DNA from: Candidatus Dadabacteria bacterium
Lineage (GTDB): Bacteria > Desulfobacterota_D > UBA1144 > Nemesobacterales > CSP1-2
DNA length: 12,392 nt
Reading direction: 5' to 3'
Assembly: GCA_022615255.1 (NCBI GenBank)
Contig: JAKEHC010000130.1
Span: 1 to 12,392, forward strand
In this document: positions 1 to 6,824 of the stretch, piece after piece
Layout of the letters: every line of letters starts with the position of its first letter
Numbering within the stretch: the first letter of the stretch is position 1
The notes under the pieces: model-generated
What the model was told of the DNA's origin: nothing
The model's database searches: none
The model's input: the letters and a program-made list of their open reading frames with translations, nothing else
Made by a program: the position numbers and the translations under genes

Positions 1-603
1 ATAACCAGCCTTAACAAAAACCCCTCTAAGCCCTTCGTAGGCATATCTAAGTCGACTTTTTACCGTACTAAGTGGAACGTCGGTAATCTCTGCAATCTCT
101 TTTAAGGGTAAGCCCTCGATTTCTCTAAGCAAGAATACCTCTCTAAATTCCTCTCTCAAATCCTCAATCCCACTTTTGAGTAATCTCTGGATCTCCCTAT
201 CCATTGCCCTCTCCTCCTGGTTTCTTTCCCTGCTTTTGATAATATCTAGAACAATTGCGCCCTCGCTTTCGTCATTTGATAAAGAAGCGTCGAGAGAATT
301 ATGTTGCCTGTATTTTTCAGTCCTTAGGTAATCTATACACTGATTCCGGGCAATGATATAAAGCCATGTTGCAAATCTTTGGGATGGCTCGTATTTTTGC
401 CTTTTCCCCAGAGCCTTAAGAAACACCTCCTGTAGCAAATCCTCAGCTTGGGCATTAGTAACCCCTATCATTTTCATTATAAATCTTAGCACTCCCCTGC
501 TGTGGCGGTGTATCAGCAGGTCGAAAGCCTCTGCATCGCCGTTTTGAAACCTCAACATAGCCTCTTCGTCAGTCAGCTCTTTCTTAGCTCCTGGTCCAAA
601 CAC
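1..603 (-). CDS. ECF-type RNA polymerase sigma factor (sigma-70 family), 3' end cut by window edge
   Basis: Extracytoplasmic-function sigma factors bind core RNA polymerase and direct it to a small stress or envelope regulon. The minus strand is open for 201 codons from a GTG at 603 to the window edge and continues beyond it. Sigma region 2 spans about residues 27-97, with AEDLLQEVFLKAL (about 53-65), FATWLYIIARNQCIDYLR (about 77-94) and the usual aromatic and basic residues. A variable linker follows. Region 4 spans about 136-195, with FREVFLLREIEGLPLKEIAE and the helix-turn-helix end PLSTVKSRLRYAYEGLR. GTG 603 is preferred because AGAGAG precedes it and LTDEEAMLRFQNGDAEAF then sits at the expected N-terminal position. 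ATG 558 is in frame but would remove part of that segment. Almost the whole family length is present, so the stop is probably close outside. No anti-sigma gene is visible; one could lie downstream, outside the window. Confidence 0.93.
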   Translation of the reverse strand, partial: MFGPGAKKELTDEEAMLRFQNGDAEAFDLLIHRHSRGVLRFIMKMIGVTNAQAEDLLQEVFLKALGKRQKYEPSQRFATWLYIIARNQCIDYLRTEKYRQHNSLDASLSNDESEGAIVLDIIKSRERNQEERAMDREIQRLLKSGIEDLREEFREVFLLREIEGLPLKEIAEITDVPLSTVKSRLRYAYEGLRGVFVKAGY

Positions 604-844
604 CGAGCGCTCTCTTCTGGGTCTACTTGTTAATACAATTATACGATTAAAAATGGAAAAGGTTTTACATTATAAAGAAATCTATTTCCCTTATCATCAT
701 TTCTAATTAGCCATAATACTGCCTGATTTTAGTACAGGTCGGAGAAAAAAACTATTGTTTCTCTGCACTTAAAGCTAAACCCACTCTTTTTCGATTAACC
801 GCTTTCAGGAGTGAACAATTATTTCAAAATATAAAATTGAAGTT

Positions 845-850
845 TATAAT
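845..850 (+). promoter_or_regulatory. Putative -10 box for the small secreted-protein gene
   Basis: TATAAT at 845-850 matches the sigma-70 -10 consensus. It lies about 37 bases before the TTG start at 887, so transcription would begin near 857. The -35 region around 822-827 (TTTCAA) is a poor match, so activation or another sigma factor is possible. The box lies between an inverted pair of TGAACAAT octamers (812-819 and 861-868). Confidence 0.35.
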
Positions 851-886
851 GAATCTTAGTATTGTTCAAACAAGAGAGGTGCCATT

Positions 887-1228
887 TTGAATCGGGTGTT
901 ATTTGTAATATCTTTAATCGCTTTCTGCTATAATGCATCTCCACTTATGTCCTCTGAAAAAGATTTTTCAGATGCCCATATGAAAGAGGAGATGATAAAC
1001 AAATATAGAAAAACTGAGATTTATGTCGAATATAAAAGAATTCTGGAAGAGCTTAGGAAAGAATACGAAAAGATAAGAGATGAAGTCATTAATGGTTACC
1101 TTTTAAGAAAGCTTCAAATGTGTTACAAAGAGCTTAAGCTCATAGAAAAATCATTAAGAGATAAATACAGAGAGGGAGGAAGAGAACTACTTGATAAGCG
1201 TGTCAAAGACAAGGGAAGGCCAAACTAG
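887..1228 (+). CDS. Small secreted, charged helical protein of unknown function
   Basis: I do not recognise this 113-residue protein. It begins at TTG 887, chosen because AGAGAGG (873-879) lies at good spacing and because the start gives a clean N-terminal signal: MNR, then a hydrophobic stretch VLFVISLIAFCY to about residue 16, with cleavage likely near 17-23. The Cys at 14 follows Phe, so this is not a proper lipobox. From about residue 30 to the end it is almost entirely Lys, Arg, Glu and spaced Leu/Ile/Tyr, as in a long helix or coiled coil (for example YKRILEELRKEYEKIRDEV, about 49-67). The mature protein would be a periplasmic or exported helical protein. It is divergent from the ECF sigma gene, separated by 283 bp, so it might belong to that sigma factor's regulon; this is inference. 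It could also be a lineage-specific orphan. Confidence 0.72.
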   Translation: MNRVLFVISLIAFCYNASPLMSSEKDFSDAHMKEEMINKYRKTEIYVEYKRILEELRKEYEKIRDEVINGYLLRKLQMCYKELKLIEKSLRDKYREGGRELLDKRVKDKGRPN

Positions 1229-1446
1229 TTGAAGTTTCACTAACTTGAACAATATTCAAGCCCGCAGCGCCAGAACTCGAAAGAGGATCAGGAGATCGAG
1301 ATCATGAGTCAGAATTCGGTAGTTATTCCTATATATTCTGATTTCTGTCTACTAAATTCTAACTTTGCTTCTTAGTTAATTGTGGTTAAATAGTTAAATT
1401 AAATTTACCTTTATATTCATAACGTATTGCAAAAGGGAGAAAAGTC

Positions 1447-1860
1447 ATGAAAAGCCAGACTGAATATCTTTGGTTTAATACAAAAAACAAGAGAGAAATA
1501 ATACACATTACTGATAAGGTAAGGGAGATTGTAAAAAAGAGCGGTGTTGAAGAGGGATTCGTTCTGGTTTCTGCTATGCATATAACGGCTGCTGTATATG
1601 TGAATGACCTGGAAGAAGGGCTTTTTGAAGACATCTGGGAATGGCTTGAAAAACTCGCACCCTATCGAAAAGACTATAAGCATCATAAAACAGGTGAGGA
1701 TAACGGCGATGCGCACCTTAAAAATCTAATAGTGCACCATCAGGTGATCGTGCCCGTTACGAAAGGAGATTTAGACCTCGGTCCTTGGCAGAGGGTCTTC
1801 TATGCAGAGTTTGATGGACAACGAAGAAAAAGGGTAGTTGTAAAGGTAATGGGAGAGTGA
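1447..1860 (+). CDS. yjbQ: YjbQ family protein (UPF0047)
   Basis: This 137-residue protein matches the small UPF0047/YjbQ family in length and motifs. Visible landmarks are SAMHITAAVYVND (about 42-54; His45 corresponds to the H-T-S-A motif of the family), HHKTGEDNGDAHLKNLIVH (about 79-97, with the conserved D and H of the DGxDDxxAHxK motif) and the C-terminal GDLDLGPWQRVFYAEFDG (about 107-124, family motif LGxWQxIxxxE). YjbQ from E. coli has a weak thiamine-phosphate synthase activity, but the true role of the family is unsettled. The family forms trimers with a conserved pocket made by these His, Asp and Glu residues. ATG 1447 follows GGGAG (1435-1439 region). The next gene starts 5 bases after the stop, so the two are probably co-transcribed and translationally coupled. 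Confidence 0.9.
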   Translation: MKSQTEYLWFNTKNKREIIHITDKVREIVKKSGVEEGFVLVSAMHITAAVYVNDLEEGLFEDIWEWLEKLAPYRKDYKHHKTGEDNGDAHLKNLIVHHQVIVPVTKGDLDLGPWQRVFYAEFDGQRRKRVVVKVMGE

Positions 1861-1865
1861 GGTAA

Positions 1866-2327
1866 GTGAAAGAACCAATAGAAAAAACGGACGTGTTTCA
1901 ACCAAGAATCTATATCGACAAAGAGGGGAATTGGTATCAAGACGGGGTTCCCATTCTACACAGATGGACCTATCTGTATAACAATAGTCTGCTTAGACGC
2001 GATGAGACAGGAAGATACTACGTAGACGAAGGAAGGGGAAAAGTCTACGTATACGTCGAAGACACACCATTTGTCGTGAAAATGACCGAAAAAAGGAGTG
2101 ACGGCTTCTACTTAATCCTGAACGATGAAACGGAAGAAAAGCTTGATTTCTACAACCTCAAAATGAATGATAAAAACGTACCTTACGTAACTGTAAAAAA
2201 TGGGGAATTCGAGGCTCGATTCTCAAGACCAGCCTATTATGAGTTTACTAAATACCTGAACCAGGAAGGGGATAGGTTCTACATAGAGGTAAGGGGAACT
2301 AGGTATGAGTTAAAAGCACAAAAGTGA
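1866..2327 (+). CDS. DUF1285 domain-containing protein
   Basis: This 153-residue cytoplasmic protein resembles the DUF1285 family. It has no signal peptide or membrane segment. Family-like features are FQPRIYIDKEGNWYQDG (about 11-27; the start of the fold with a Trp and a Gly after a charged turn), PILHRWTYLYNNSLLRRDETGRYYV (29-53 region), KVYVYVEDTPFVV (about 59-71, containing the characteristic VEDxPF) and FSRPAYYEF (about 119-127). The composition is rich in Tyr, Asp and Lys. The biochemical role is unknown; the fold is mainly beta with ligand-binding suggested for some members. It begins at GTG 1866, five bases after the yjbQ stop, and the upstream GAGG overlaps the end of yjbQ. Pairing with yjbQ suggests a shared transcript but does not prove shared function. 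Confidence 0.8.
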   Translation: MKEPIEKTDVFQPRIYIDKEGNWYQDGVPILHRWTYLYNNSLLRRDETGRYYVDEGRGKVYVYVEDTPFVVKMTEKRSDGFYLILNDETEEKLDFYNLKMNDKNVPYVTVKNGEFEARFSRPAYYEFTKYLNQEGDRFYIEVRGTRYELKAQK

Positions 2328-2438
2328 GCACGGAAGGGACAAGAAATAAAGATTTAAATTGAGTCCTGAAGGATTCCGCCGCTATTACATCTTCTTCGTG
2401 GATTCTTGTATGTAACCGAATGCTTTAGTTACCCCTTT

Positions 2439-3602
2439 TTACTCAAAAACTAAAGAGTCACAAACCCTCGTAATAAGCTCATTCGAAACCAGGATTCCCT
2501 TTTTAGTCAAGTGAAGCGAGCTATCAGATACCTCCAGATAACCCTCTCTCAAGAGGATGCTCAACCAATCTGAATGCAACTTAGTTCCAAATTTCTCTTT
2601 GAGATTTATAAGGCTTATCCCATCTCTTAACCTTAACCCCATCAGAACCCTATCATGAAGCGCCTCTTCTTTCTTAAGATATTCGGTAAATGCAACAGGT
2701 TTTTTCCCTTCTAAGACTGACTTCATATAGAGATCGGGATTCTTTAAGTTCGCCCACCTGATACCCCAAAGGCTTTTTTTATCCGAGGAAAGGTGGGAGT
2801 GTGCTCCAGCGCCAAGTCCTAAATAATCCTCCCCCCTCCAGTAAAGAAGGTTGTGTCTGCATTCAGAACCACGTCTTGCATAGTTTGAGATTTCATACTG
2901 CTTATAGCCCGCTAGTTCAAGGAATTCGTCAGTTAAGGTAAGCATCTCAGCAAGTGTTTCTTCATCTGGAAGCGGCAATTTACCCTCTGAATAAAGCGTT
3001 CCGAATGCCGTATCGTCTTCAATAGTGAGACAATAGGAAGAAACATGAGTAGTATAAAATTCCATTGCCCTTTCTAAATCCACCCTCCACTCATCAGGTG
3101 TTTCAAATGGGACGCCGAACATAAGGTCAAGGTTAAAATTCTCAAACCCGGCTTTGATTATATCTTGTAATATTCTAGAGCTATCATCAGGCGTATTTAT
3201 TCTTCCAAGGAATTTAAGCTTTCTTTCTAAAAAAGACTGCACTCCGACGCTGATCCTATTCACTCCAATCTCACGGAAACCACTGAGCTTTTCCAGATCC
3301 GCTGTCTTCGGATTCACCTCTAATGAAACTTCTATGGAATCCAAAGGTGATGTAATCCTTAAAATTTCATCTATTATTTTCCCTATGGTAACCGGCGAGA
3401 ATAAGGATGGCGTTCCCCCGCCAAAGAAGATTGAGGTAATGTGGAGTTTTTCAACCGCTTCCCTATAGAAATCTAGTTCTCTAAGAACTGCCTCCGTATA
3501 TTCCCTTTCAGGGATGCGTTTTCCTACCCCATATGAGTTAAAGTCGCAATAGGGGCACTTTTTTACACAGTATGGAATATGAACATAAACCCCAAATGGC
3601 AT
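2439..3602 (-). CDS. hemW: HemW, radical SAM heme chaperone (HemN-like family)
   Basis: This 387-residue protein belongs to the radical-SAM HemN/HemW group, often annotated as oxygen-independent coproporphyrinogen III oxidase. The cluster-binding motif is Cys12, Cys16, Cys19 in VHIPYCVKKCPYCDFNSYG. The residue two after Cys19 is Phe, not the fourth Cys seen in true HemN, and the N-terminal HemN extension is absent; both favour HemW. Other landmarks are GGGTPSLF (61-68), EVNPKT (about 95-100), RISVGVQSF (about 115), NLDLMFGVP (about 157), CRHNLLYWRGEDYLGLGAGAHS in the middle, and a C-terminal HemW-type winged-helix region. HemW binds heme and is thought to deliver it to respiratory proteins. 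ATG 3602 fits the family N-terminus, but no Shine-Dalgarno sequence precedes it; see the promoter entry. It lies convergent to the DUF1285 gene and divergent from the efflux operon. Confidence 0.93.
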   Translation of the reverse strand: MPFGVYVHIPYCVKKCPYCDFNSYGVGKRIPEREYTEAVLRELDFYREAVEKLHITSIFFGGGTPSLFSPVTIGKIIDEILRITSPLDSIEVSLEVNPKTADLEKLSGFREIGVNRISVGVQSFLERKLKFLGRINTPDDSSRILQDIIKAGFENFNLDLMFGVPFETPDEWRVDLERAMEFYTTHVSSYCLTIEDDTAFGTLYSEGKLPLPDEETLAEMLTLTDEFLELAGYKQYEISNYARRGSECRHNLLYWRGEDYLGLGAGAHSHLSSDKKSLWGIRWANLKNPDLYMKSVLEGKKPVAFTEYLKKEEALHDRVLMGLRLRDGISLINLKEKFGTKLHSDWLSILLREGYLEVSDSSLHLTKKGILVSNELITRVCDSLVFE

Positions 3603-3608
3603 TTTGTT

Positions 3609-3637
3609 ATTTTACACAAATTGTACAGGCTGAACAA
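3609..3637 (-). promoter_or_regulatory. Putative hemW promoter giving a leaderless or near-leaderless mRNA
   Basis: Read on the minus strand, TTGTTC (3637-3632) and TAAAAT (3614-3609) are separated by exactly 17 bases. The -10 box matches the consensus at five of six positions, the -35 at three. Only six bases (AACAAA) lie between the -10 box and the hemW ATG at 3602, so transcription would begin at or next to the A of the start codon. This agrees with the absence of a ribosome binding site. Confidence 0.45.
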
Positions 3638-3652
3638 ATTAATTAATAATTG

Positions 3653-3681
3653 TTGTAACAAACTCATTTTGGAGTCATATT
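3653..3681 (+). promoter_or_regulatory. Putative promoter of the efflux operon
   Basis: TTGTAA (3653-3658) and CATATT (3676-3681) are 17 bases apart, and each matches its consensus at four of six positions. The -35 box lies in the near-palindrome TTGTTGTAACAA (around 3650-3661) and the -10 box lies inside the GGAGT...ACTCC dyad. The strength is therefore modest, with room for regulation. Confidence 0.35.
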
Positions 3682-3689
3682 TATACTCC
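3671..3689. promoter_or_regulatory. GGAGT-N9-ACTCC dyad, possible operator upstream of the efflux operon
   Basis: GGAGTCATATTTATACTCC has five perfect outer base pairs (3671-3675 with 3685-3689) and an AT-rich centre that overlaps the putative -10 box. This is the size and placement of a dimeric repressor site. If transcription started further upstream, ACTCC could pair instead with the ribosome binding site GGAGG (3696-3700) in RNA. The two readings cannot be separated here. Confidence 0.35.
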
Positions 3690-3707
3690 TTAAAGGGAGG
3701 TATTAAG

Positions 3708-4934
3708 ATGAGAGTATTGTTCCTTTTATTAATTATCTCTTTAAGCATTCTTAGCACTTCCTCTTTAGCCCAGGAAACTGCCGAAACACTTACTTTAGAT
3801 AAAGCAATCGAGATCGCATTAGAGAACAACCCCTCTTTAGAGGCTTCTAGGGCTACAGTTGATGTTATGAAAGCAAGGGTGCAGGGCGCCCGTTCCGACC
3901 TATTTCCCCAGATTGAGTCTAGGTTCATATACCCATTCGTTGGCACTGAGTCAGGTGTGTCATTGGACCAGCTTATATGGGATTTCGGACAAACCTCAAA
4001 CATTATTAAGGCGACAAAGGCTCAAGTAAAATCCTCAGAATATGATAAAAAAGCCAGTCGCGAGGATATAATCCTAGATACTAAGGTGGCTTATTATACC
4101 GTTTTGACGCAGAAGAGAATCGTCGAAGCATCTGAGAAAAGGGTTATCGAGAATGAAAGGCGTTTGGAGCAGGCAGAGGTCTTTTATAAGGTAGGCAGAA
4201 TATCGAAAATAGAGGTCACAAAGGCTAAGCTAAATCTAGGAAACGCCAGACTCAATCTGATGACTGCAAAAAGCAACTTGGAAAAGGCAAAGTTGCAGCT
4301 ATCAACAGCGATGGGAATGCTTGGGGATTTCAACTACGAGCTTGAGGATATGTTAGAATATATAATAATAGATGTGAACCCAGAGCAGGCAATAAATAAA
4401 GCCTTTGAGCAACGTCCCGAGCTTGACAGCCTGGAAGCCAAGAAGGTAGCTATGAAGGCGAATTTAAAGGCTTCAAAACAGGAGTTCTACCCGACTATAT
4501 TTGGAAGGACAGCATATAGAATAAAGGGAGAGGGCGCGACACAACCAGGCTTTATAGCTGGAATCGGAGTTCAATTCCCTATATTTGAGGGGTTTTCAAC
4601 CCTATCCGATATTAACGAAGCAAAAGCCAATCTAAGGCGTTCTCAGGCAGATATCGAATTCATGAAGGGACAGATACTATCAGAGGTAAAGCAGTCGTAT
4701 CTTAACCTAAGGCTTTCAGAAGAAAGCATTAAGGTAACGGAAACATCTAGAACATCCGCTGAAGAGAACCTAGAACTCGTTAGAGAAAGATACCGTCTTG
4801 GCAGGGCCTCAGCCATTGAGCTTGCAGAAGCTGAGGCTCTTTACGCCTCGACAAATGCAGACTTCCTTCAGGCTATTTACAATTACAAAATTGCAGTCGC
4901 ACAACTAGAAAGAGCGATTGGGGAAGAGCTATAA
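3708..4934 (+). CDS. tolC: TolC-like outer membrane efflux channel (OEP family)
   Basis: This 408-residue protein is the outer-membrane duct of the efflux system. ATG 3708 is chosen because GGGAGG (3695-3700) precedes it and because it gives a signal peptide (MRVLFLLLIISLSILSTSSLA, cleavage after about Ala21). The frame is open upstream to 3579, but that extension is neither hydrophobic nor preceded by a binding site. Two OEP repeats are visible. The first starts at LTLDKAIEIALENNPSLEASR and continues through the long helices VIENERRLEQAEVFYKVGR. The second starts at NPEQAINKAFEQRPELDSLE and includes VRERYRLGRASAIELAEAEALY, the typical second-repeat motif with the RYRxGxxSxxELxxA pattern. Such proteins form trimers with a beta-barrel in the outer membrane and a periplasmic helical tunnel. 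It is the first gene of the operon; the adaptor gene starts two bases after its stop. Confidence 0.93.
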   Translation: MRVLFLLLIISLSILSTSSLAQETAETLTLDKAIEIALENNPSLEASRATVDVMKARVQGARSDLFPQIESRFIYPFVGTESGVSLDQLIWDFGQTSNIIKATKAQVKSSEYDKKASREDIILDTKVAYYTVLTQKRIVEASEKRVIENERRLEQAEVFYKVGRISKIEVTKAKLNLGNARLNLMTAKSNLEKAKLQLSTAMGMLGDFNYELEDMLEYIIIDVNPEQAINKAFEQRPELDSLEAKKVAMKANLKASKQEFYPTIFGRTAYRIKGEGATQPGFIAGIGVQFPIFEGFSTLSDINEAKANLRRSQADIEFMKGQILSEVKQSYLNLRLSEESIKVTETSRTSAEENLELVRERYRLGRASAIELAEAEALYASTNADFLQAIYNYKIAVAQLERAIGEEL

Positions 4935-4936
4935 GA

Positions 4937-6100
4937 ATGAAATCACTAAATAAAAAAAGTGCCGTCATATTGGCTATTCTGTTAGTAGTCATACTATTTC
5001 TTGCATATCAAGTCTTCCGAAATGAAGAGGTGTCTATAGCTTATCAAACTGCTAAGATTGATAAGGGCGATATTGCTTCATATATTACAGCAACAGGCAC
5101 CTTAAATCCCCTTTCCACAATAGAAATAGGAAGTCAGGTCTCAGGAATGATAAAGAACGTGTTTGTGGATTTTAACTCAGCGGTGAAAAAAGGCGAGCCT
5201 CTTGCCGAAATTGACCCTATCCCCTATCTAGCCGAGCTAAAACAGGCTCAGGCCAATCTTAATAAAGCTCAGGCAGATGCCGAGACCGCAAGGGCACTTC
5301 AAAGAGCAAATGATGAGCTTTATAAAAAAAGGTTGATTTCCAAAGAGGAATATGACGACTCAAAAACAAAATACACTTCGGCAACGGCTAACTTGGACCA
5401 GACAAAAGCGGCTTTAGAGATTGCAAAATCAAATCTCGATAACACAACGATACGTTCGCCCATTGATGGGATAGTAATCTCAAGAAAGGTTAACATAGGG
5501 CAAATAGTTTCTTCAGGGCAACCCTCTTCTCCCCTTTTCCTGATAGCGGAGGACCTAAATAAAATGAAGCTCGATGCACATGTAAGCGAAGCCGACATCG
5601 GTAAGGCAAGAAACGATCAGGAAGCAGAATTTACAGTTGACGCATATCCAAATCAGACATTCGAAGGAAAGGTGCGGCAGGTAAAAAATGAGCCGATAAC
5701 TACAAATAATGTTGTGACTTATGATGTAGTGATACTTATTGATAATGAAAAACTTGAGCTTAAGCCAGGAATGACAGCAGAGGTAAAGATACTGGTAGCC
5801 CAAAAAAAAGATGTGCTTAGAGTGCCGACCGCAGCGCTTAGGTTCATTCCCCCGCCCTCTGCACAGGTTGATGATAAATCCCTTGAACTTAATAGCGGTT
5901 CAGTCATCTGGCTATCTCTAAAGAATGGGCAACTCAAGGCTGTTTCGGTGAACACCGGAATAAGCGATGACACCTTTACTGAAATCTTAGATGGCAATAT
6001 CGGTGAGGGAGAAAAAGTAATAGTAGAGGCTTCTGAAAAAGCCGGCGCAGGCTCTGAACCGCTTGGCCCTATCGTTCTCCCGAAGCCCCAGAGGTTCTAA
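4937..6100 (+). CDS. macA: MacA-like periplasmic adaptor (membrane fusion protein)
   Basis: This 387-residue adaptor joins the inner-membrane transporter to the outer-membrane channel. A single N-terminal membrane segment (about 9-26, AVILAILLVVILFLAYQV) follows the basic MKSLNKKS. The lipoyl-like half-motif ATGTLNPLSTIEIGSQVSG (about 52-70) and the partner half NTTIRSPIDGIVISRKVNIG (about 169-188) enclose an alpha-helical hairpin rich in Ala, Gln and Lys (about 97-167). A beta-barrel domain (SEADIGKARNDQEAEFTVDA) and a membrane-proximal domain follow, ending in PIVLPKPQRF. Length and architecture are like MacA (about 370 residues) and unlike the longer adaptors of RND pumps. The ATG follows GGGAAGAG with good spacing, overlapping the end of the channel gene. 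The downstream ATPase gene starts four bases after its stop. Confidence 0.92.
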   Translation: MKSLNKKSAVILAILLVVILFLAYQVFRNEEVSIAYQTAKIDKGDIASYITATGTLNPLSTIEIGSQVSGMIKNVFVDFNSAVKKGEPLAEIDPIPYLAELKQAQANLNKAQADAETARALQRANDELYKKRLISKEEYDDSKTKYTSATANLDQTKAALEIAKSNLDNTTIRSPIDGIVISRKVNIGQIVSSGQPSSPLFLIAEDLNKMKLDAHVSEADIGKARNDQEAEFTVDAYPNQTFEGKVRQVKNEPITTNNVVTYDVVILIDNEKLELKPGMTAEVKILVAQKKDVLRVPTAALRFIPPPSAQVDDKSLELNSGSVIWLSLKNGQLKAVSVNTGISDDTFTEILDGNIGEGEKVIVEASEKAGAGSEPLGPIVLPKPQRF

Positions 6101-6104
6101 CTCC

Positions 6105-6824
6105 TTGGAAGATATTATCGTTGTGGAAGACCTACATAAGATCTATAAAATGGGGGACGTGGATGTCCACGCCTTAAGAGGGGTATCGATTAAAATAAAA
6201 AAGGGGGAATTTGTTTCCGTTATGGGACCTTCAGGCTCTGGGAAAAGCACTTTTATGAATATACTTGGTTGCTTAGATAAACCAACCAGTGGAAGATACC
6301 TTTTAGAAGGGAATGACATTTCTTCATTAAGTAAAGACGAGCTTGCGGAGATTAGAAATAAAAAAATTGGTTTTGTTTTTCAAAATTTCAATCTCCTTCC
6401 ACGATCGACCGCAATCGAGAATGTAGAGCTTCCTCTGATCTACAACGACATCCCTTCAAATAAAAGATCCAAGCTTGCAAAAGATGCGCTGCTAATAATA
6501 GGACTGGAAGGAAGGGAGAAACATTATCCAACGCAACTCTCAGGTGGACAGCAACAAAGGGTGGCAATAGCTAGGGCAATCATAAATGAGCCAAGCATCA
6601 TTCTAGCAGACGAGCCTACAGGGAACCTCGATACCACTACTAGTGCAGAGATAATGGAAATCTTTAAGAGCCTGAATAAAGATGGAAAAACAATCATAAT
6701 GATTACACATGAGACGGATATCGCAGCCTTTGCCGAAAAGATAATTGTATTCAGGGATGGAAAGGTTATGAAAGAAAAATGGAGAGGTATGGAAGGGCTT
6801 CATGAACCCGTTAGTAGCCTTTAG
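6105..6824 (+). CDS. macB: MacB-type ABC transporter ATP-binding protein
   Basis: This 239-residue ATPase belongs to the MacB/LolD/FtsE type of ABC proteins. All nucleotide-binding motifs are intact: Walker A GPSGSGKST (41-49), Q-loop Gln93 in FQNFNLLPR, signature LSGGQ (145-149), Walker B IILADE (165-170), D-loop NLD and H-loop His202 in MITHE. TTG 6105 is chosen because GAGG (6091-6094) lies ten bases upstream and the protein then begins LEDIIVVEDLHKIYKMG, as family members do. An in-frame TTG at 6063 would add 14 residues, but that stretch overlaps the end of the adaptor gene and has no binding site. In E. coli MacB the ATPase and permease form one chain; here the ATPase is separate and overlaps the permease gene by 23 bp. 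It would power mechanotransmission to the periplasmic side. Confidence 0.93.
   Translation: MEDIIVVEDLHKIYKMGDVDVHALRGVSIKIKKGEFVSVMGPSGSGKSTFMNILGCLDKPTSGRYLLEGNDISSLSKDELAEIRNKKIGFVFQNFNLLPRSTAIENVELPLIYNDIPSNKRSKLAKDALLIIGLEGREKHYPTQLSGGQQQRVAIARAIINEPSIILADEPTGNLDTTTSAEIMEIFKSLNKDGKTIIMITHETDIAAFAEKIIVFRDGKVMKEKWRGMEGLHEPVSSL

Larger units (their letters stand above)
812..1260. repeat. Three copies of TGAACAAT around the small secreted-protein gene
   Basis: TGAACAAT occurs at 812-819 on the plus strand, as its reverse complement ATTGTTCA at 861-868, and again on the plus strand at 1246-1253. The longer match TTGAACAATA / TATTGTTCAA joins 1245-1254 and 860-869. The last copy sits in the perfect dyad CTTGAA-CAATA-TTCAAG (1244-1260). 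No T-run follows, so it does not look like an intrinsic terminator. The copies could be binding sites for a regulator or chance matches in AT-rich DNA. Confidence 0.4.

Noticed and set aside
728..755. GAGAAA...TTTCTC hairpin between the sigma and small-protein genes as a terminator
   Set aside because: The stem is short and purely A/T/G-A biased, no gene ends nearby to be terminated, and no T-run follows on either strand.
1386..1716. Overlapping minus-strand frames opposite yjbQ
   Set aside because: They lie antisense to a recognised family protein and have no start signals or domain features.
3579..3707. 43-residue N-terminal extension of the TolC-like protein
   Set aside because: The frame is open, but the extension would precede a clear signal peptide, overlaps the hemW start and the promoter region, and has no binding site. 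ATG 3708 has GGGAGG at good spacing.
3563..4003. 146-codon minus-strand frame at the start of the channel gene
   Set aside because: It is antisense to the signal peptide and first OEP helices and crosses the promoter region; no family resemblance was seen.
6063..6104. Upstream TTG start for the MacB ATPase
   Set aside because: It lies inside the adaptor gene, adds residues not typical of the family and lacks a ribosome binding site. TTG 6105 has GAGG ten bases upstream.
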